This document shows positions 62,427-64,000 of a stretch of DNA of 64,000 bases, in pieces (the first letter of the stretch is position 1; each line of letters begins with the position of its first letter). Origin of the DNA: Bacillus_BU sp051233475 (GTDB lineage: Bacteria > Bacillota > Bacilli > Bacillales > Cytobacillaceae); the NCBI RefSeq assembly GCF_051233475.1, contig NZ_JBKFGH010000027.1:82866-146865 (forward strand). Reading direction: 5' to 3'. Both the position numbers and the translations under genes were made by a program. The notes under the pieces are model-generated. The model was not told the DNA's origin. It saw only the letters and a list, made by a program, of their open reading frames with translations, and made no database searches.

Positions 62427-63800
62427 CTATGCTTTTACGTAATCAAGGACCTCTTGAAAGGTACGAACTACTTGATCAACTTCTTCATAGCTGATCGTCA
62501 GAGCCGGTTCGATTCGAATCGTTTTCGAATTGATAAGTGTTCCAGCTACGAGTACGCCACGATCAAACATTCCTTTAGACACTTCATAGCCGATTTCATC
62601 CTGATGGAATTCAATTCCGATCATCAGTCCTTGACCACGGATTTCAAGAACCTTATCTTCATGACCAACTGCAGCTTCCTTCAGCTTAGTTAGGAAATAT
62701 TCGCCAACCCTTCCGGCTCTTTCTGGAAGGTTTTCATCAATTAATACCCCGATCGTTGCAATCGCTGCAGCACACGCTAGCGGGTTTCCGCCAAATGTAG
62801 TGGTGTGCATAAATGGATTAGGGAACCAGCTTTTGAACACTTCTTCTCGTGCAACAATAGCTCCTGCAGGCATCACCCCTCCACCGAACGCTTTTGCTAA
62901 ACAGATAATGTCTGGAACGACACCGTATAATTCAGATGCAAACATTTTTCCGGTTCGGCCCATTCCTGTTTGGACTTCATCGAAAATTAATAATGCTCCA
63001 TATTGATCGCATAGCTCACGCACTTCTGTTAAATAATTTTCCGGTGGCAAGATAATTCCCCCTTCCCCCTGAATCGGCTCAAGGATAACGGCTGCAACAT
63101 CTTCCCCAACGGCCGAGCAGACCTCAAACGTTTTTCTCATCATATCAATATCTCCAAATGGCACATGACGGAAGCCTGGAATTAGTGGCAAGAACGGTTT
63201 GCGGAACATTCCTTTCGCCGTCCCTGATAGTGAACCAAGACTCTTACCGTGGAAGGCACGGGTAGTTGAAATAAATGTGGTTCTTTCGCTATACATTTTC
63301 GCTAGCTTTAATGCTGCCTCCACACTTTCCGTTCCACTGTTTGTGAAAAAGGCGTATTTTAGGTCGCCAGGCGTGATATCTGCTAAAATTTTTGCCAGCA
63401 TGGCGCGAAGTGGGTCAAGCAAGTCCTGACTGTGGAGAGCCTGTCGCTTTAATTGATCCGTAACCGCTTTGACAACCTTTGGATTGCGGTGACCCACGTT
63501 ATAGATTCCAAACCCGCCAAGACAATCGATGTATTCTTTTCCATTTACATCTTTAAAGCAGGCGCCGTTATCGGACCATTCTACTGCTGCAAATTGACCG
63601 TCCTTTGTTACTGTTTTTCGGTAAGACAGAAAGCCCGGGTTGACGTGTTCGCGGAAGCCATCGACGGTTTCTTTGGTAATCCAAGCGGCTTCATCCTGTG
63701 TGATATTCTCCTTTTCAATTAAATTTAAAACCTTGTTAATATATTCGGTTACCTGCTGATTCCTAACGTTTTTAACCTCTCGTGTAATCTCGATACTCAT
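62427..63800 (-). CDS. patA: Putrescine aminotransferase
   Basis: A 457-aa class III aminotransferase strongly resembling E. coli PatA/YgjG along its length: FREHVNPGFLSYRK, CLGGFGIYNVGHRNP, LHSQDLLDPLRAML, FDEVQTGMGRTGKMF, the PLP Lys in CLAKAFGGG, and TTTFGGNPLACAAA. It converts putrescine to 4-aminobutanal. First gene of the operon, so the set would degrade putrescine via GABA to succinate, if an aldehyde dehydrogenase handles 4-aminobutanal. Ribosome site GAGGAG. Confidence 0.9.
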   Translation of the reverse strand: MSIEITREVKNVRNQQVTEYINKVLNLIEKENITQDEAAWITKETVDGFREHVNPGFLSYRKTVTKDGQFAAVEWSDNGACFKDVNGKEYIDCLGGFGIYNVGHRNPKVVKAVTDQLKRQALHSQDLLDPLRAMLAKILADITPGDLKYAFFTNSGTESVEAALKLAKMYSERTTFISTTRAFHGKSLGSLSGTAKGMFRKPFLPLIPGFRHVPFGDIDMMRKTFEVCSAVGEDVAAVILEPIQGEGGIILPPENYLTEVRELCDQYGALLIFDEVQTGMGRTGKMFASELYGVVPDIICLAKAFGGGVMPAGAIVAREEVFKSWFPNPFMHTTTFGGNPLACAAAIATIGVLIDENLPERAGRVGEYFLTKLKEAAVGHEDKVLEIRGQGLMIGIEFHQDEIGYEVSKGMFDRGVLVAGTLINSKTIRIEPALTISYEEVDQVVRTFQEVLDYVKA

Positions 63801-63859
63801 AAAATCGCTCCTCTTTTTTAATGAATTTATGAATCTATTTTTTAAATAGCTCTGTTATA

Positions 63860-63950
63860 GTTGGCTGTTGATTTCCGTTCCAGGTGCTCGCGCACCTTAG
63901 GGGGAGTCCGGGAGCCTCCTGATATGAACGAAACTGTCAAGGCTCCCACT
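63860..63950. repeat. Fragment of a Bacillaceae intergenic repeat
   Basis: TTGATTTCCGTTCCAGGTGC, a GGTGC/GCACC hairpin and GGGAGTCCGGGAGCCTCC resemble a long repeat that I recall as common between genes in Bacillus-type genomes. It lies just upstream of patA. Confidence 0.55.
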
Positions 63951-64000
63951 CCAAATTTGTATTGTATTAATTTTGGGCAACTCTAAGTAGAGAAGCTGAT

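Overview
The window looks like a chromosomal segment of a low-GC, endospore-forming Bacillaceae bacterium (Bacillus/Neobacillus-like). Supporting signs are AT-rich intergenic DNA, strong GGAGG ribosome sites, a gamma-type-like spore protein, a KinB-like sensor kinase, CwlK, a DUF4153 protein, a Bacillus-type lysine riboswitch on dapA and many genes with clear B. subtilis relatives. No rRNA, tRNA, prophage or plasmid replication module was seen.

Layout. 0-3.6 kb: an Rpn-family nuclease operon with a tandem duplication of its C-terminal part, then a nuclease-like/HTH protein. 3.6-5.4 kb: nine tandem 192-bp repeats. 5.5-9.5 kb: an ascorbate-type PTS operon (IIC, IIB, PRD regulator fused to EIIA). 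9.6-11.4 kb: two more 192-bp units and a two-gene selenoprotein operon; both genes contain an in-frame UGA followed by a hairpin. 11.5-13 kb: small spore-type genes and ung. 13.07-14.57 kb: a complete IS256-family element with an 8-bp target duplication. 15-25 kb: a stand-alone glutamine synthetase paralogue, HAD phosphatase, CoA-transferase, AEC transporter, SDR, arylamine N-acetyltransferase, LOG protein and a malic enzyme remnant. 25.4-26.7 kb: a 2-hydroxycarboxylate transporter. 27.7-34 kb: an ATP-grasp ligase, two diverged paralogues of a large unrecognised protein with a possible Cys-His-Asn/Asp triad, and a LysR regulator. 34.8-41.4 kb: GGDEF/EAL protein, CwlK, DUF4153 protein and an orphan tubulin/FtsZ-like GTPase. 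42-53.6 kb: GNAT, cupin, sensor kinase, secreted Ig-like protein, serA behind a ZTP riboswitch, MFS exporter, MerR-methyltransferase fusion and an epimerase. 53.8-55 kb: lysine riboswitch and dapA. 55.7-64 kb: BC1872-like protein, radical SAM protein, cold-shock protein, TPR protein and the patA-gabT-gabD operon, which would take putrescine through GABA to succinate.

The intergenic DNA is crowded with repeats: 192-bp units built from GCGGA-N7-TCCGC motifs, 52-53-bp tandem units around ACCAATA/TATTGGT, and scattered GGGACGGTTCT elements. Eight of the last kind lie right after a stop codon, all in the sense orientation.

The strongest leads are the selenoprotein pair, which a standard gene caller splits or truncates; the Rpn locus with built-in RpnS-like internal starts; and the ATP-grasp/large-protein cluster. 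All functional calls come from reading the sequence without database searches.
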